From assembly GCF_014200495.1 (NCBI RefSeq), contig NZ_JACHBY010000001.1, forward strand, positions 806,001-870,000: a stretch of DNA of 64,000 bases. The letters run 5' to 3'. Position numbers and translations under genes: made by a program. Source of the DNA: Mucilaginibacter geliditolerans (GTDB lineage: Bacteria > Bacteroidota > Bacteroidia > Sphingobacteriales > Sphingobacteriaceae). Under the pieces are notes generated by a model. It did not search any database and was not told where the DNA came from. It saw only the letters and a program-made list of their open reading frames with translations. Positions within the stretch are counted from its first letter, which is position 1. The number at the start of each line of letters is the position of its first letter. Below, piece by piece: positions 54,297-63,654 of the stretch.

Positions 54297-54718
54297 ATGG
54301 ACAATCAAGCCTTTATTATTCTTATCACTTTTTTGGCAGGAGTTTTTTTTATAGTGTTTGGCATCGCGAAAAGTCAGGAGCGTGATTCATTCTTAAAAAA
54401 TGGCATAAAAACCGAAGGTGTCGTTTTAAGATTGAAAAAAGATATAGTATGACCAACAATGATGTGCTATATCATCCGGTTATAAGATATGTTACAAAAC
54501 AAAAAGATTGGATAACAGAAGAATACGATATTGGAAATTATCCGTGTTTATATAATGAAGGAGATAAGGTTACTGTAATTTATGATCCCATTGATAATAA
54601 AAAGTTTATAATTAATGATAAATCAACTAAATACATCGGCCCTTTTTTTATTGTAATAGGTATAGCTGCTATGTCTGTTGCTATTTATTATTATCTTTTC
54701 CAAATACCACATAACTAA
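54297..54718 (+). pseudogene. DUF3592 membrane protein gene split by a frameshift
   Basis: Two frames together give a normal DUF3592 protein. Frame 1 (54297-54452, 51 aa) has a membrane helix and the start of the domain (KNGIKTEGVVLRLKK). Frame 2 (54449-54718, 89 aa) continues it (LYHPVIRYVTKQKDW, YNEGDKVTVIYDPIDNKKFIIND, then a second helix). The break lies at a run of six A (54435-54440). One extra A there would join the frames as LRLKKRYSMTNNDVLYHP. The ATGA overlap at 54449-54452 could also let the second frame be translated by itself. Programmed slippage, a real lesion or an assembly error are all possible. Confidence 0.65.
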
Positions 54719-54729
54719 GTTGACATTTA

Positions 54730-55905
54730 ATGAAAAAACTGCCATTCATATTACTGCTCTTGTTGTGCTTAAAATCCTATGCACAAAGTGCTATGGAAAT
54801 CCATCAGCGCGCTATCTTGGTTGATACCCATAACGATGTATTATCAAATGAACAGATCAACCATTTAGATATCGGCAAATTACAAACTGAAGGTCAGCTT
54901 GATTTGGTGCGGGCAAAACAAGGCGGCTTGGATGCACAGGTTTTCTCCATCTGGTGCGGGCCTCAATATGGCAAGGGCACCGCTTTTAGATTTGCCAACC
55001 GAGAGATAGATTCGCTTTACGCATTGATTAAGCGTTATCCTGATAAAATAACATTAGTACGTAACTCAGCCGAATTAAAAAAGGCAGTAGCCGATCACAA
55101 ATTTGCTGCTTTAATTGGCGTTGAAGGCGGACATATGATTGAGGACAGGATGGATTATATTGATAGCCTACATAACCGCGGCATGTGCTATTTAACCCTC
55201 ACCTGGAATAACAGCACCTCATGGGCAACATCCGCTTATGAAGAAAGGTTTAAACATGATAGCTTAACACACCATGGTTTAACAGAATACGGCAAACAGA
55301 TAGTGCATCATTTAAATGACCTGGGTGTAATGATAGACCTCTCCCATCCTAGCGAACAAACGTTTTATGATGTGCTTGCCACTACCAATAAGCCAGTAAT
55401 TGCATCGCACAGCTGCGCTTATGCGCTTAATCCGCATCAACGCAATTTAAAAGATGCACAACTTAAAGCGCTGGCTAAAAATGGCGGTGTGGTATTCGTA
55501 AATTTTTATAGTGGCTTTGTCGACAGCACCTATCAAAAGAAAGCAACTGAATTCCGTCACAGGCACCGCGCAGAACTTGATTCACTTATAAAGATCTATA
55601 AAGATGAAGACCTGGCTACTGACAGGCTTTATGCTGTTTACAAAGCAGAATCAGAACCTATGCGGCCACCTTTAAGCCTGCTGATAAAACATATTGATTA
55701 TATAGTAAAATTGATAGGTGCCGACCACGTAGGCATAGGCTCTGATTTTGATGGCGCCGAATCATATCCAAAAGGTATGGATGATGTGACCGATTATCCC
55801 AAAATAACCGCTGAACTGCTAAAACTAAACTATAGCGAAAAGGATATTGATAAGATATTAGGAGGAAACTTTTTAAGGATGTTAAAAGCCAATACCGGCA
55901 AATGA
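54730..55905 (+). CDS. Secreted dipeptidase, peptidase family M19
   Basis: 391 residues with a signal peptide (LPFILLLLLCLKSYAQ). The M19 metal site is read from ILVDTHNDVL (His-x-Asp), GVEGGHMIEDRMDYID (Glu), VMIDLSHPSE, IASHSCAYALNPHQRN and GIGSDFDGAE. Renal dipeptidase-like enzymes hydrolyse dipeptides, sometimes D-containing, in the periplasm. Starts 11 bases after the DUF3592 remnant. Confidence 0.92.
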   Translation: MKKLPFILLLLLCLKSYAQSAMEIHQRAILVDTHNDVLSNEQINHLDIGKLQTEGQLDLVRAKQGGLDAQVFSIWCGPQYGKGTAFRFANREIDSLYALIKRYPDKITLVRNSAELKKAVADHKFAALIGVEGGHMIEDRMDYIDSLHNRGMCYLTLTWNNSTSWATSAYEERFKHDSLTHHGLTEYGKQIVHHLNDLGVMIDLSHPSEQTFYDVLATTNKPVIASHSCAYALNPHQRNLKDAQLKALAKNGGVVFVNFYSGFVDSTYQKKATEFRHRHRAELDSLIKIYKDEDLATDRLYAVYKAESEPMRPPLSLLIKHIDYIVKLIGADHVGIGSDFDGAESYPKGMDDVTDYPKITAELLKLNYSEKDIDKILGGNFLRMLKANTGK

Positions 55906-55947
55906 TCATATAGCAGTGAGCTCGAAACCATTGTATGCAAATACAAA

Positions 55948-56043
55948 TCAACTCAGCAACAATTTCAGCACAACAATAGTAATAACCAAAATAGCTATTA
56001 TTAATATTGAAAACTGCCACAGCGCTTTATTCTTATCTTCCAT
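55948..56043 (-). CDS. Small single-pass membrane protein (31 aa)
   Basis: ATG 56043 to TGA 55948. MEDKNKALWQFS then a single hydrophobic helix (ILIIAILVITIVVLKLLLS). It resembles the 42-residue frame at 346-474 in general layout: charged N-terminus, Trp, then one helix. Too short for confident calling. It lies in the 269-base gap between the M19 peptidase and trxB. Confidence 0.35.
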   Translation of the reverse strand: MEDKNKALWQFSILIIAILVITIVVLKLLLS

Positions 56044-56174
56044 AAATCTAAAGATGTAAAATAATGAATAGATTTCAACAGGAAAAGCAAAATTCCACAA
56101 TTCATATGTTTACTAACATCTGACCAACCAAATTACCTTTTTTCGTACATTCGCACTTCATTATTTAATAACAA

Positions 56175-57131
56175 ATGTCTCAAGATATTGAACACGTAAA
56201 ATGCCTGATCATAGGTTCAGGTCCTGCGGGATATACCGCTGCTATATATGCTTCACGCGCTGATTTGAAACCCGTATTATATACAGGTATGCTTGCCGGC
56301 GGTCAGCTTACACAAACTACTGAGGTTGAAAATTACCCTGGTTATCCAGATGGCATCATGGGCCCTGAGATGATGGAAAATTTCCGGCAGCAGGCTGAGC
56401 GTTTGGGTGCTGATATCCGTTTTGGCTATATAAGCTCGGTTGATTTTTCAAGTCTGCCGCACAAAGTAGTAGTTGATGAGCATAAAACCATTACTGCCGA
56501 TTCAATTATTATTTCAACAGGCGCGTCAGCAAAATGGCTGGGCCTTGACTCAGAACAAAAATATAGCGGCTTTGGTGTTTCAGCCTGTGCTGTATGCGAT
56601 GGATTCTTTTTCAGGGGGCAGGATGTGGCATTAGTTGGCGCGGGTGATACCGCTGCTGAAGAAGCTACCTATTTGGCTAAAATGTGCCGTAAGGTAACCA
56701 TGATCGTTCGCCGTGATGAGTTCAGGGCTTCAAAAGCCATGATGCACCGCGTGTTGCATACACCAAATATCGAAGTATTATACAATACCGAAACTGTTGA
56801 AATACTTGGCGACGGACAAAGTGTAACCGGCGTAAAAGTACTCAACAATAAAACACAGGAACATACTACAATTGATATAACCGGTTTTTTTGTAGCTATA
56901 GGCCATAAACCAAATACTGATATATTTAAAGGCTGGATCCATATGGATGAAACCGGCTATATCATTACCCATCCAGGATCAACCGAAACAAATATTGAAG
57001 GTGTATTTTGCTGCGGCGATGCGCAGGATCATATCTACCGCCAGGCAGTAACAGCCGCAGGTACAGGTTGTATGGCCGCTATTGATGCTGAGCGTTATTT
57101 AGCTGCTAAAGAGCATGTGGTAACAGCATAA
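56175..57131 (+). CDS. trxB: Thioredoxin-disulfide reductase
   Basis: 318 residues. FAD-binding GSGPAGYTAAIYASRA near the N-terminus, redox-active CAVCDG, NADPH-binding GAGDTAAEEATYLA and GVFCCGDAQDHIYRQAVTAAGTGC. It reduces thioredoxin with NADPH. Monocistronic. A REP-like element follows. Confidence 0.96.
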   Translation: MSQDIEHVKCLIIGSGPAGYTAAIYASRADLKPVLYTGMLAGGQLTQTTEVENYPGYPDGIMGPEMMENFRQQAERLGADIRFGYISSVDFSSLPHKVVVDEHKTITADSIIISTGASAKWLGLDSEQKYSGFGVSACAVCDGFFFRGQDVALVGAGDTAAEEATYLAKMCRKVTMIVRRDEFRASKAMMHRVLHTPNIEVLYNTETVEILGDGQSVTGVKVLNNKTQEHTTIDITGFFVAIGHKPNTDIFKGWIHMDETGYIITHPGSTETNIEGVFCCGDAQDHIYRQAVTAAGTGCMAAIDAERYLAAKEHVVTA

Positions 57132-57145
57132 GGATTAAAAAAAGA

Positions 57146-57243
57146 GTTGTCATCCCTAATTTATTTCGGGATCTCACATGCCCAGTAACCGCCATGATGG
57201 CATCCTTGCGCGTGAGGTGCTGAAACAAGTTCAGCATGACATA
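57146..57243. repeat. REP-like element, family 3
   Basis: Starts gttgtcatccctaatttatt and ends gttcagcatgacatat. An inner hairpin pairs catccc with tcgggat. The core words (gggatctca, tgctgaaacaagttcag) form a third vocabulary but retain the GTCAT...ATGAC ends. Confidence 0.75.
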
Positions 57244-57316
57244 TAAATAGATAAGTATATTATCCCAAAACAATTCCTCCCATTATGCCTTTATAATCTA
57301 AACAATTATAAATACC

Positions 57317-57487
57317 ATGGGAAAAGGAGATAAAAAATCCAGAAAAGGTAAAATAGCAATGGGTTCATTCGGCAAAAGCCGACCGCATCATGTAAAAAAA
57401 GCTGAAACAGCAATCCCCTTGCAAAAAGAAGAAAAACCTGCCGAAGCTGTTGAAAAGACAGAAAAAGCAAAAAAACCATCCGCTTAG
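57317..57487 (+). CDS. 30S ribosomal protein THX, extended
   Basis: 56 residues. MGKGDKKSRKGKIAMGSFGK is the hallmark of bacterial THX (bTHX), a small basic protein that sits in the head of the 30S subunit. Here the 26-residue core is followed by a Lys/Glu-rich tail (KAETAIPLQKEEKPAEAVEK...). The gene is not on the ORF scale most annotations use, so it is easily missed. A terminator overlaps its stop codon. Confidence 0.9.
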   Translation: MGKGDKKSRKGKIAMGSFGKSRPHHVKKAETAIPLQKEEKPAEAVEKTEKAKKPSA

Positions 57488-57501
57488 GCGAATGGTTTTT
57501 T
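57470..57501 (+). terminator. Terminator overlapping the THX stop codon
   Basis: 14-bp stem aaaaaaccatccgc / gcgaatggtttttt with one mismatch and loop ttag, which is the TAG stop. A T run follows. Confidence 0.8.
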
Positions 57502-57583
57502 TATTTTATTGAGATTTTTACACAACAGTAGCTTCGTGTTTTTTCAAAATCTGCTATCTTCACAAAATCGTATTTAATTTACT

Positions 57584-59908
57584 ATGTATAAAAAGTTTTT
57601 CCTGTTATTTTTTGCTATTGGTACCCTTTCTACAACAATCACAAACGCCCAGGACGGCGGACCAAACCTGGGGATAATCCCGGCGCCTGTATCCATAAAA
57701 AAAGCATCCGGTAATTTTACCCTGAGCCGGCAAACAGTAATACTGGCTGATAGCACAAATAATAAAGCTGTAGTTTTTTTAGCAGATTACCTGCGCAGCA
57801 AAAAAATGCTGAGCATTAAACCAGGCATTGACTCCAACAAAAACACACCCAATAGCCTGATATTAACAGCTGCAGGTACAGACAGCCTGCCTGCTGAAGG
57901 TTACAGGTTAACCATTACACCACAGCAAATTACCATTGCAGGTAAAGGAGCAGGTTTATTTTACGGGATACAAACGCTTATACAATTAATGCCTGCCGAT
58001 GGCGGCGCTACAATACAATTACCTTGTGTGCAAATTGAAGATTACCCCCGCTTTGGTTACCGCGGTATGATGCTTGATGTTTGCCGTCACTTTTTTTCGG
58101 TAGAGTTTGTTAAAAAATATATCGATCTGATGGCGGCCTATAAGCTCAACAACTTCCACTGGCATTTAACTGACGATCAGGGCTGGCGCATAGAAATAAA
58201 GAAATATCCAAAATTGACTTCTATAGGCAGTCAGCGGGCGCAAACAGTTATCGGCAATTACCACGACCGTACACCACAACAGTTTGACAACACCCCTATT
58301 GGTGGTTTTTATACACAGGATCAAATTCGTGATGTAATTAAATACGCTGCCGACAGGTATATCAACATTGTACCCGAAATTGAAATGCCGGGCCACTCTG
58401 AAGCTGCACTAGCCGCCTACCCGGAGCTGGGTTGCGAACCCTCATTTCCTTACAAGGTATCTGAAACATGGGGCGTTTTTCATGACACCTATTGCCCATC
58501 TGATAAAACATTCAGCTTTCTGGAGGATGTGCTAACAGAAGTAATGGAATTATTCCCTTCAAAATATATTCATGTTGGTGGTGATGAAGCGCCCAAGGAT
58601 GCCTGGAAAAAATCAGCGTTTTGCCAGAAACTTTGCAAAAAACTCGGGCTGAAGGATGATCGTAATTCAACTAAAGAAGATAAGCTGCAAAGCTATTTTA
58701 TAGAACGGATCGAAAAATTTGTAAATTCAAAAGGCCGCAGCATTATAGGCTGGGATGAGATATTGGAAGGAGGCCTATCCCCTAACGCTACCGTAATGAG
58801 CTGGCGTGGCGAAGCTGGTGGCATAGCCGCGGCACAACAAAACCATGATGTGATCATGACCCCTGGCAGCGGAGGTTTGTATATCGACCATTCGCAAGGC
58901 AAATTAAACGAAGAGCCGTTAAGCATTGGCGGTTATGAACCCGTATCAAAAATATATAGCTATAACCCTACCCCGGCAGCACTTACCCCCGATCAGCAAA
59001 AGCACATAGTAGGTGTACAGGCCAATTTATGGACGGAATACATTCCTACTGAAAACAAAGTGGAATATATGGTGCTGCCCCGTATGCTTGCGCTGAGCGA
59101 GGTGGCATGGTCGCCATTGGCCAATAAAAACTATAATGATTTTGCCAATAACCGCCTGCCATCCCATTTAGCCTGGTTGGATAAAAATGGTTTTGATTAC
59201 CACGTACCGCAGGCTATTGGCGCGAAGGACACCATTATGTTTGGGTCACAACTTAATGTGAATTTGAAGCCATCGGTTACAGGTGCAACTGTTTATTATA
59301 CTATAGATAGCTATACACCACGCGAAACTGATATACCGTACACTATACCTATGACCTACAATGTACCGCAGGATCAGTACCGCGAACTGGAAACTATTGT
59401 TATAACCCCATCAGGCAAGCGCAGCAGGGTTACCAGCACATTTGTGTATAATAAGTCGCCATTGCCGCCGGTTAATTATCAGGGCACTGCAAGCGGCTTA
59501 AAATACCTGTTATATACCGGTGCATTTAATAACACAGGCGAGTTGGCTACAGCTGCCGCCGTTGATACCGGCATAGCAAAAAGCTTTAATACAAGCATCA
59601 TCCGGAAAAATAATCCTGCCTTTGGTATAATTTATAGCGGTTTTATCCGTATTGATAGTGATAATGTTTATGGATTTTCAACACTATCAGATGATGGCTC
59701 GGAGTTATCTATTGACGATATACCTGTTGTTAAAAACGATGGCAAACATTCCTCAATTGAACAAGGCGGATCAGTGCCTTTACAAAAAGGATATCACCGT
59801 TTTACCTTAAAATATTTTAATGTTGGCACAACAGGCACGCTTCGTGTATATTTGACCATACCGGGTAAACCAAAAGGCGAACTATCGCCAGACGAAATGT
59901 ATAATTAA
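57584..59908 (+). CDS. Family GH20 beta-N-acetylhexosaminidase
   Basis: 774 residues with a signal peptide (FFLLFFAIGTLSTTITNAQ). An N-terminal GH20b domain (about 30-145) precedes the catalytic TIM barrel. Catalytic Asp-Glu lie in HVGGDEAPKDAW; HWHLTDDQGWRIEIKKYP and WGDEI-like IIGWDEILEGG support it. After the barrel there are a fn3-like region and a PA14-type C-terminal domain (KYLLYTGAFN ... YGFSTLSDDGSELSIDD ... KGYHRFTLKYF). It removes terminal GlcNAc/GalNAc from chitin or host glycans. Confidence 0.95.
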   Translation: MYKKFFLLFFAIGTLSTTITNAQDGGPNLGIIPAPVSIKKASGNFTLSRQTVILADSTNNKAVVFLADYLRSKKMLSIKPGIDSNKNTPNSLILTAAGTDSLPAEGYRLTITPQQITIAGKGAGLFYGIQTLIQLMPADGGATIQLPCVQIEDYPRFGYRGMMLDVCRHFFSVEFVKKYIDLMAAYKLNNFHWHLTDDQGWRIEIKKYPKLTSIGSQRAQTVIGNYHDRTPQQFDNTPIGGFYTQDQIRDVIKYAADRYINIVPEIEMPGHSEAALAAYPELGCEPSFPYKVSETWGVFHDTYCPSDKTFSFLEDVLTEVMELFPSKYIHVGGDEAPKDAWKKSAFCQKLCKKLGLKDDRNSTKEDKLQSYFIERIEKFVNSKGRSIIGWDEILEGGLSPNATVMSWRGEAGGIAAAQQNHDVIMTPGSGGLYIDHSQGKLNEEPLSIGGYEPVSKIYSYNPTPAALTPDQQKHIVGVQANLWTEYIPTENKVEYMVLPRMLALSEVAWSPLANKNYNDFANNRLPSHLAWLDKNGFDYHVPQAIGAKDTIMFGSQLNVNLKPSVTGATVYYTIDSYTPRETDIPYTIPMTYNVPQDQYRELETIVITPSGKRSRVTSTFVYNKSPLPPVNYQGTASGLKYLLYTGAFNNTGELATAAAVDTGIAKSFNTSIIRKNNPAFGIIYSGFIRIDSDNVYGFSTLSDDGSELSIDDIPVVKNDGKHSSIEQGGSVPLQKGYHRFTLKYFNVGTTGTLRVYLTIPGKPKGELSPDEMYN

Positions 59909-59916
59909 GCCGATTT

Positions 59917-60720
59917 ATGAATATGAATAACAGGTTTTATTTATTGATACTGACAGCATGCACCATAATAGCAGGCTGTAATAATAGCGATGATAAAAAA
60001 ACAGACAGTGCACCTCCTGTAGTGAAAAAACCTGTTATAATGCAACCGTTCAGGTATCATAAATTGATAGAGGTTTCGCCAGGCAATGATTTTGACGTTT
60101 TAAGCTGGGGAAGAGGATCGCAGGCAGTAGGTTCATTTCTGATATTGCATTCCGATTCATCAGGCATGAAGTACACTACTACTACCGGTGATCTGGATGG
60201 CTCAATTGTAGATGTCTATAACGCTGATATGGACATGGATGGCAATCCGGAGATACTTATACAGGCCAAAGCTACTGATACTACCAACTATGCTGTTATA
60301 TATGCATTTGAGTTTACCAATGGCAAAGCAAACAAGCTTGATTTTCCAAAGCTAACCTCGGCGCAAAAGAAAGGCTATCGTGGTAGCGACAACTTTTATA
60401 TACAGGAAGGCAAGTTCATGCGCGAGTTCCCGATATATGATGGAAATGGCAAGGATGCCAAACCAACCGGGGCAAAACGTTTGTTGCAGTATGGATTAAG
60501 GAACAATGAGTTTACAGTACAACAGGTAAGTAAAGATTCAACCTTAAAAAGTAAAACTATAGCTGCGCCACCTGTAAAAACAAATTCTACAACAAAGAAA
60601 ACTTCAACCTCCACCCAAAGCACTTCATCAACCAAAAAGAAAAAGAAGTCGGACGAAAGTTCTTCAACTACCCATAAAAAGAAAAAGAAGAAACATCACC
60701 ATAGCAGCGACGATAATTAA
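59917..60720 (+). CDS. Putative lipoprotein with lysine/serine-rich tail
   Basis: 267 residues; lipobox near IIAGC. The body (about 40-205) contains a PliI/FG-GAP-like pattern (VDVYNADMDMDGNPEILIQAKATD). The last 55 residues are Lys, Ser, Thr and His rich (runs KKKKKSDESSS, KKKKKHHHSS), probably disordered and anionic-surface binding. The start can also be the second Met at 59923. It follows the GH20 gene by 8 bases and is likely co-transcribed. Confidence 0.75.
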   Translation: MNMNNRFYLLILTACTIIAGCNNSDDKKTDSAPPVVKKPVIMQPFRYHKLIEVSPGNDFDVLSWGRGSQAVGSFLILHSDSSGMKYTTTTGDLDGSIVDVYNADMDMDGNPEILIQAKATDTTNYAVIYAFEFTNGKANKLDFPKLTSAQKKGYRGSDNFYIQEGKFMREFPIYDGNGKDAKPTGAKRLLQYGLRNNEFTVQQVSKDSTLKSKTIAAPPVKTNSTTKKTSTSTQSTSSTKKKKKSDESSSTTHKKKKKKHHHSSDDN

Positions 60721-60739
60721 TTAAGCTGCCTTTTGCTTT

Positions 60740-60853
60740 CATAAAGCGTCATTGCGAGGAACGAAGCAATCCCTAACTATACAGGGCGAATAAATAGGCA
60801 TATTTGATTTGCACAGTCGGGGATTGCTTCGTTCCTCGCAATGACGCTTTATG
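60740..60853. repeat. REP-like element, family 1, 34-bp perfect inverted repeat
   Basis: Arms 60740-60773 and 60820-60853 are exact complements (cores aagcgtcattgcgaggaacg, gaagcaatccc). The loop is 46 bases. The same sequence, degraded, occurs at 39868-40020. Confidence 0.9.
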
Positions 60854-60920
60854 ATATAAAAGACCTCATTTTAAATCGCCATAAGCAACTTTTTTTTATG
60901 CGCATAATAACTAATAACCA

Positions 60921-60928
60921 TATATTTG
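60921..60928 (+). promoter_or_regulatory. TAnnTTTG-type -7 box before gatB
   Basis: TATATTTG matches the consensus exactly, 41 bases before the gatB ATG. No clear -33 TTTG. Confidence 0.4.
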
Positions 60929-60968
60929 AAAATTGGATCAGCTGATTTATGGCTGAAATACATTATTT

Positions 60969-62438
60969 ATGACAGTTCTCACAGGCGATATTAGTGACAA
61001 ATATGAGTTGGTTGTAGGGTTAGAGGTTCACGCGCAATTATCCACTTTAAGTAAAGCATTTTCATCAGATTCAGCTGCATTTGGCGCTGAACCAAATCAT
61101 CATATCAGTCCGGTATCATTAGGGCACCCGGGTACACTACCCCGCCTTAATAAAACTATGGTGGAGTACGCAGTTAAAATGGGCCTGGCCTGCAATTGTA
61201 GCGTCAACCTTAATAACACGTTCGCCCGTAAAAATTATTTTTATGCTGATCTGCCGAAAGGTTACCAGATAACCCAGGATCATAAACCAATAGTTACGGG
61301 TGGTTTTGTACCTGTGAGATTGAGTGACGGTACTGCAAAAGATATCGCTATCCACCATATCCACATGGAAGAGGATGCCGGTAAAAGCATGCACGATCAG
61401 CATTTTGATGATTCGCTAATCGACCTTAACCGTGCAGGCGTGCCATTAATTGAGATTGTTACCGAGCCCGATATGCGCAGCAGTGAGGAAGCCGGTCAGT
61501 TTTTAACAGAAACACGCAAACTGTTACGCTACCTTGATATTTGCGATGGCAATATGGAGGAAGGCAGCATGCGTTGCGATGCCAATATCTCGGTAAGGCT
61601 TAAAGGTGAAACAGCTTACGGCAATCGCTGTGAAGTAAAAAACCTGAACTCTATACGCAATGTACAGCGTGCCATTGAACATGAATTTGCAAGGCAGATA
61701 AATATTATTGAAAATGGCGGTCGCATAGATCAAAACACATTAAATTTTAATGCTGATACAGGTGAAACCTCTGTTTTGCGCTCAAAGGAAATGGCTAATG
61801 ATTACCGTTATTTCCCTGAACCCGATCTGGCGCCATTGTTTTTAGATCAATTGTATATCGACAAAATACAACAGGCTATGCCAGCCTTGCCTAACCAGCT
61901 TTATAAAAAGTATACTACCGAACTAGGGCTATCAGATTATGATGCGACGGTTATTACGGCTGACAAAGAACTTGCTTTATTTTTTGAAGAACTGATAAAG
62001 CATACTAATAATTATAAATCGGCAGTACATTTACTGATGGGACCTGTTAAATCGCACTTAAATGAGAGTGGCCTACACATTGGTAACATAGGTGTTAAAC
62101 CTGCAAACCTGGCCGGACTAATTAAACTGGTTGATTCAGGACAGATCAACAATACCGTTGCATCACATAAGTTGTTCCCTGCTCTGCTCAAGTTCCCTGA
62201 TAAAACAGCGGAAACGCTGGCTGCCGAGCTGAACTTATTGATCAGTAATGATGGTGACGATGTAAGTCAGTTTATCCAGGCCGCGATTGCCAAGTTTCCG
62301 GATAAGGTTAAAGAATACCAGAAAGGTAAAAAAGGCGTTTTAGGTTTGTTTATGGGCGAAATTATGAAAAGCTCAAAAGGCAAGATCGATCCGCAGAAAA
62401 CAAATCAACTACTTATTAAAGAACTAGAATCTAAATAA
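60969..62438 (+). CDS. gatB: Asp-tRNA(Asn)/Glu-tRNA(Gln) amidotransferase subunit B
   Basis: 489 residues. Family blocks: YELVVGLEVHAQLST, PVSLGHPGTLPRLN, RKNYFYADLPKGYQITQ, DLNRAGVPLIEIVTEPD and, after about 290, the YqeY-like tail domain (IMKSSKGKIDPQKTNQLL). With GatA and GatC it converts Glu-tRNA(Gln) or Asp-tRNA(Asn) to the amide. gatA and gatC are not adjacent, as is common in this phylum. The start of the TlpA gene directly follows the stop. Confidence 0.97.
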   Translation: MTVLTGDISDKYELVVGLEVHAQLSTLSKAFSSDSAAFGAEPNHHISPVSLGHPGTLPRLNKTMVEYAVKMGLACNCSVNLNNTFARKNYFYADLPKGYQITQDHKPIVTGGFVPVRLSDGTAKDIAIHHIHMEEDAGKSMHDQHFDDSLIDLNRAGVPLIEIVTEPDMRSSEEAGQFLTETRKLLRYLDICDGNMEEGSMRCDANISVRLKGETAYGNRCEVKNLNSIRNVQRAIEHEFARQINIIENGGRIDQNTLNFNADTGETSVLRSKEMANDYRYFPEPDLAPLFLDQLYIDKIQQAMPALPNQLYKKYTTELGLSDYDATVITADKELALFFEELIKHTNNYKSAVHLLMGPVKSHLNESGLHIGNIGVKPANLAGLIKLVDSGQINNTVASHKLFPALLKFPDKTAETLAAELNLLISNDGDDVSQFIQAAIAKFPDKVKEYQKGKKGVLGLFMGEIMKSSKGKIDPQKTNQLLIKELESK

Positions 62439-63560
62439 ATGAAAAACCGTATCATATTATGCAGCATTGTATCTATCTCAATGCTGATATTTTCGTGCAA
62501 GGATAATAATGCATTTACCATTTCTGGCACTGTTCAAAATCCGGCAAGCTTAAAAACTGTATTCCTGTTAGAGAGCGACAGCACCACCACAAACGTTGTT
62601 GACTCAACCAAGCTAAGCGAAGATGGTAAATTTCAGTTTAAACATACCGCACCTTATGCCAACCTGTATAAACTACGTGTAGGCGGTAGTGTTTTTGACC
62701 TGATAGCTAAAAACGGCGATGCCATTGACTTCAGTACCGATTTGAATGACAATAAACACAGTTACACCATCAGTGGCTCAGATGAGTCGGAAAAGATCCA
62801 GGAGTTTAATAAGATAAGTAATGTTTATACCGACAAAAACACAAAACTGGCTGATGAATACCAGGCAAAATCACAGGCTTTAGGCAAACAATCAGATTCA
62901 TTGATGAAAATATACCTGCCCGTATTTCAAAAAAACATAGCTGATTACAGCGTTGTTACTTTGAAATTCATGAATGATAACAAAAACTCGCTGGCTGGCT
63001 TTTACGCAGCAACATCACTTGACCCTGATAAATATGAGCAGCCGTTAATTGCTTATGCAGATCAGATAAAAGATAGTTTTAAAGATAATCCAGGTGTACA
63101 GCAGTTCATCAAACAAATGATGCTGATTAAACCAGTATCGATTGGCCAGCCTGCGCCCGAGTTTACCGTTATAGGTGTAGATAACAAGCCCATCAAGTTA
63201 TCTGATTACAAAGGAAAATATGTTATGCTTGATTTCTGGGCATCATGGTGCGGCCCGTGCAGGCAGGAAAATCCTAACGTAGTTGCGCAGTATGCAAAGT
63301 TCAAATCAAAAGGTCTTAATATCCTTGGTATATCGTTAGATACTGATAAAGATAAATGGCAACAAGCTATAACAGCAGATAATTTAACTTGGAGCCATGC
63401 ATCAGACCTTAAGAATTTTGAAGGCCCTACAGAAAGGTTATACCATATAGAAGCCATACCATCAAACTTCATAATTGACCCTCAGGGCATTATAGTTGCC
63501 AAAAATGTAAGAGGGGCTGATCTTGAAGATTTTTTAAATAAAATATTTAATAAGCCTTAA
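62439..63560 (+). CDS. TlpA/AhpC-type thiol-disulfide oxidoreductase lipoprotein with DUF4369
   Basis: 373 residues; lipobox IFSC (Cys20). An N-terminal DUF4369 beta domain (TISGTVQNPASLKTVFLLES) is followed by a helical linker. The thioredoxin-like domain (about 235-373) has DFWASWCGPCRQENPNV with the CGPC site, and EAIPSNFIIDPQGIIVAKN with the cis-Pro. Periplasmic reductase role expected. The ATG begins at the base immediately after gatB's TAA, so they are transcribed together. Confidence 0.93.
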   Translation: MKNRIILCSIVSISMLIFSCKDNNAFTISGTVQNPASLKTVFLLESDSTTTNVVDSTKLSEDGKFQFKHTAPYANLYKLRVGGSVFDLIAKNGDAIDFSTDLNDNKHSYTISGSDESEKIQEFNKISNVYTDKNTKLADEYQAKSQALGKQSDSLMKIYLPVFQKNIADYSVVTLKFMNDNKNSLAGFYAATSLDPDKYEQPLIAYADQIKDSFKDNPGVQQFIKQMMLIKPVSIGQPAPEFTVIGVDNKPIKLSDYKGKYVMLDFWASWCGPCRQENPNVVAQYAKFKSKGLNILGISLDTDKDKWQQAITADNLTWSHASDLKNFEGPTERLYHIEAIPSNFIIDPQGIIVAKNVRGADLEDFLNKIFNKP

Positions 63561-63654
63561 TTAACTGTTAAGATAAAGTAACATTTAACAATTTGTTAAT
63601 ATTAGCTTAACTATTTGCTTCTTTTCAGCGTATACTTTTATACAAAAATTAATC

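Noticed and set aside
55658..56020. 120-residue minus-strand frame across the M19 peptidase end
   Set aside because: Shadow of the peptidase gene; Cys- and Trp-rich composition. The short ATG frame at 56043 in another phase is the only candidate in this gap.
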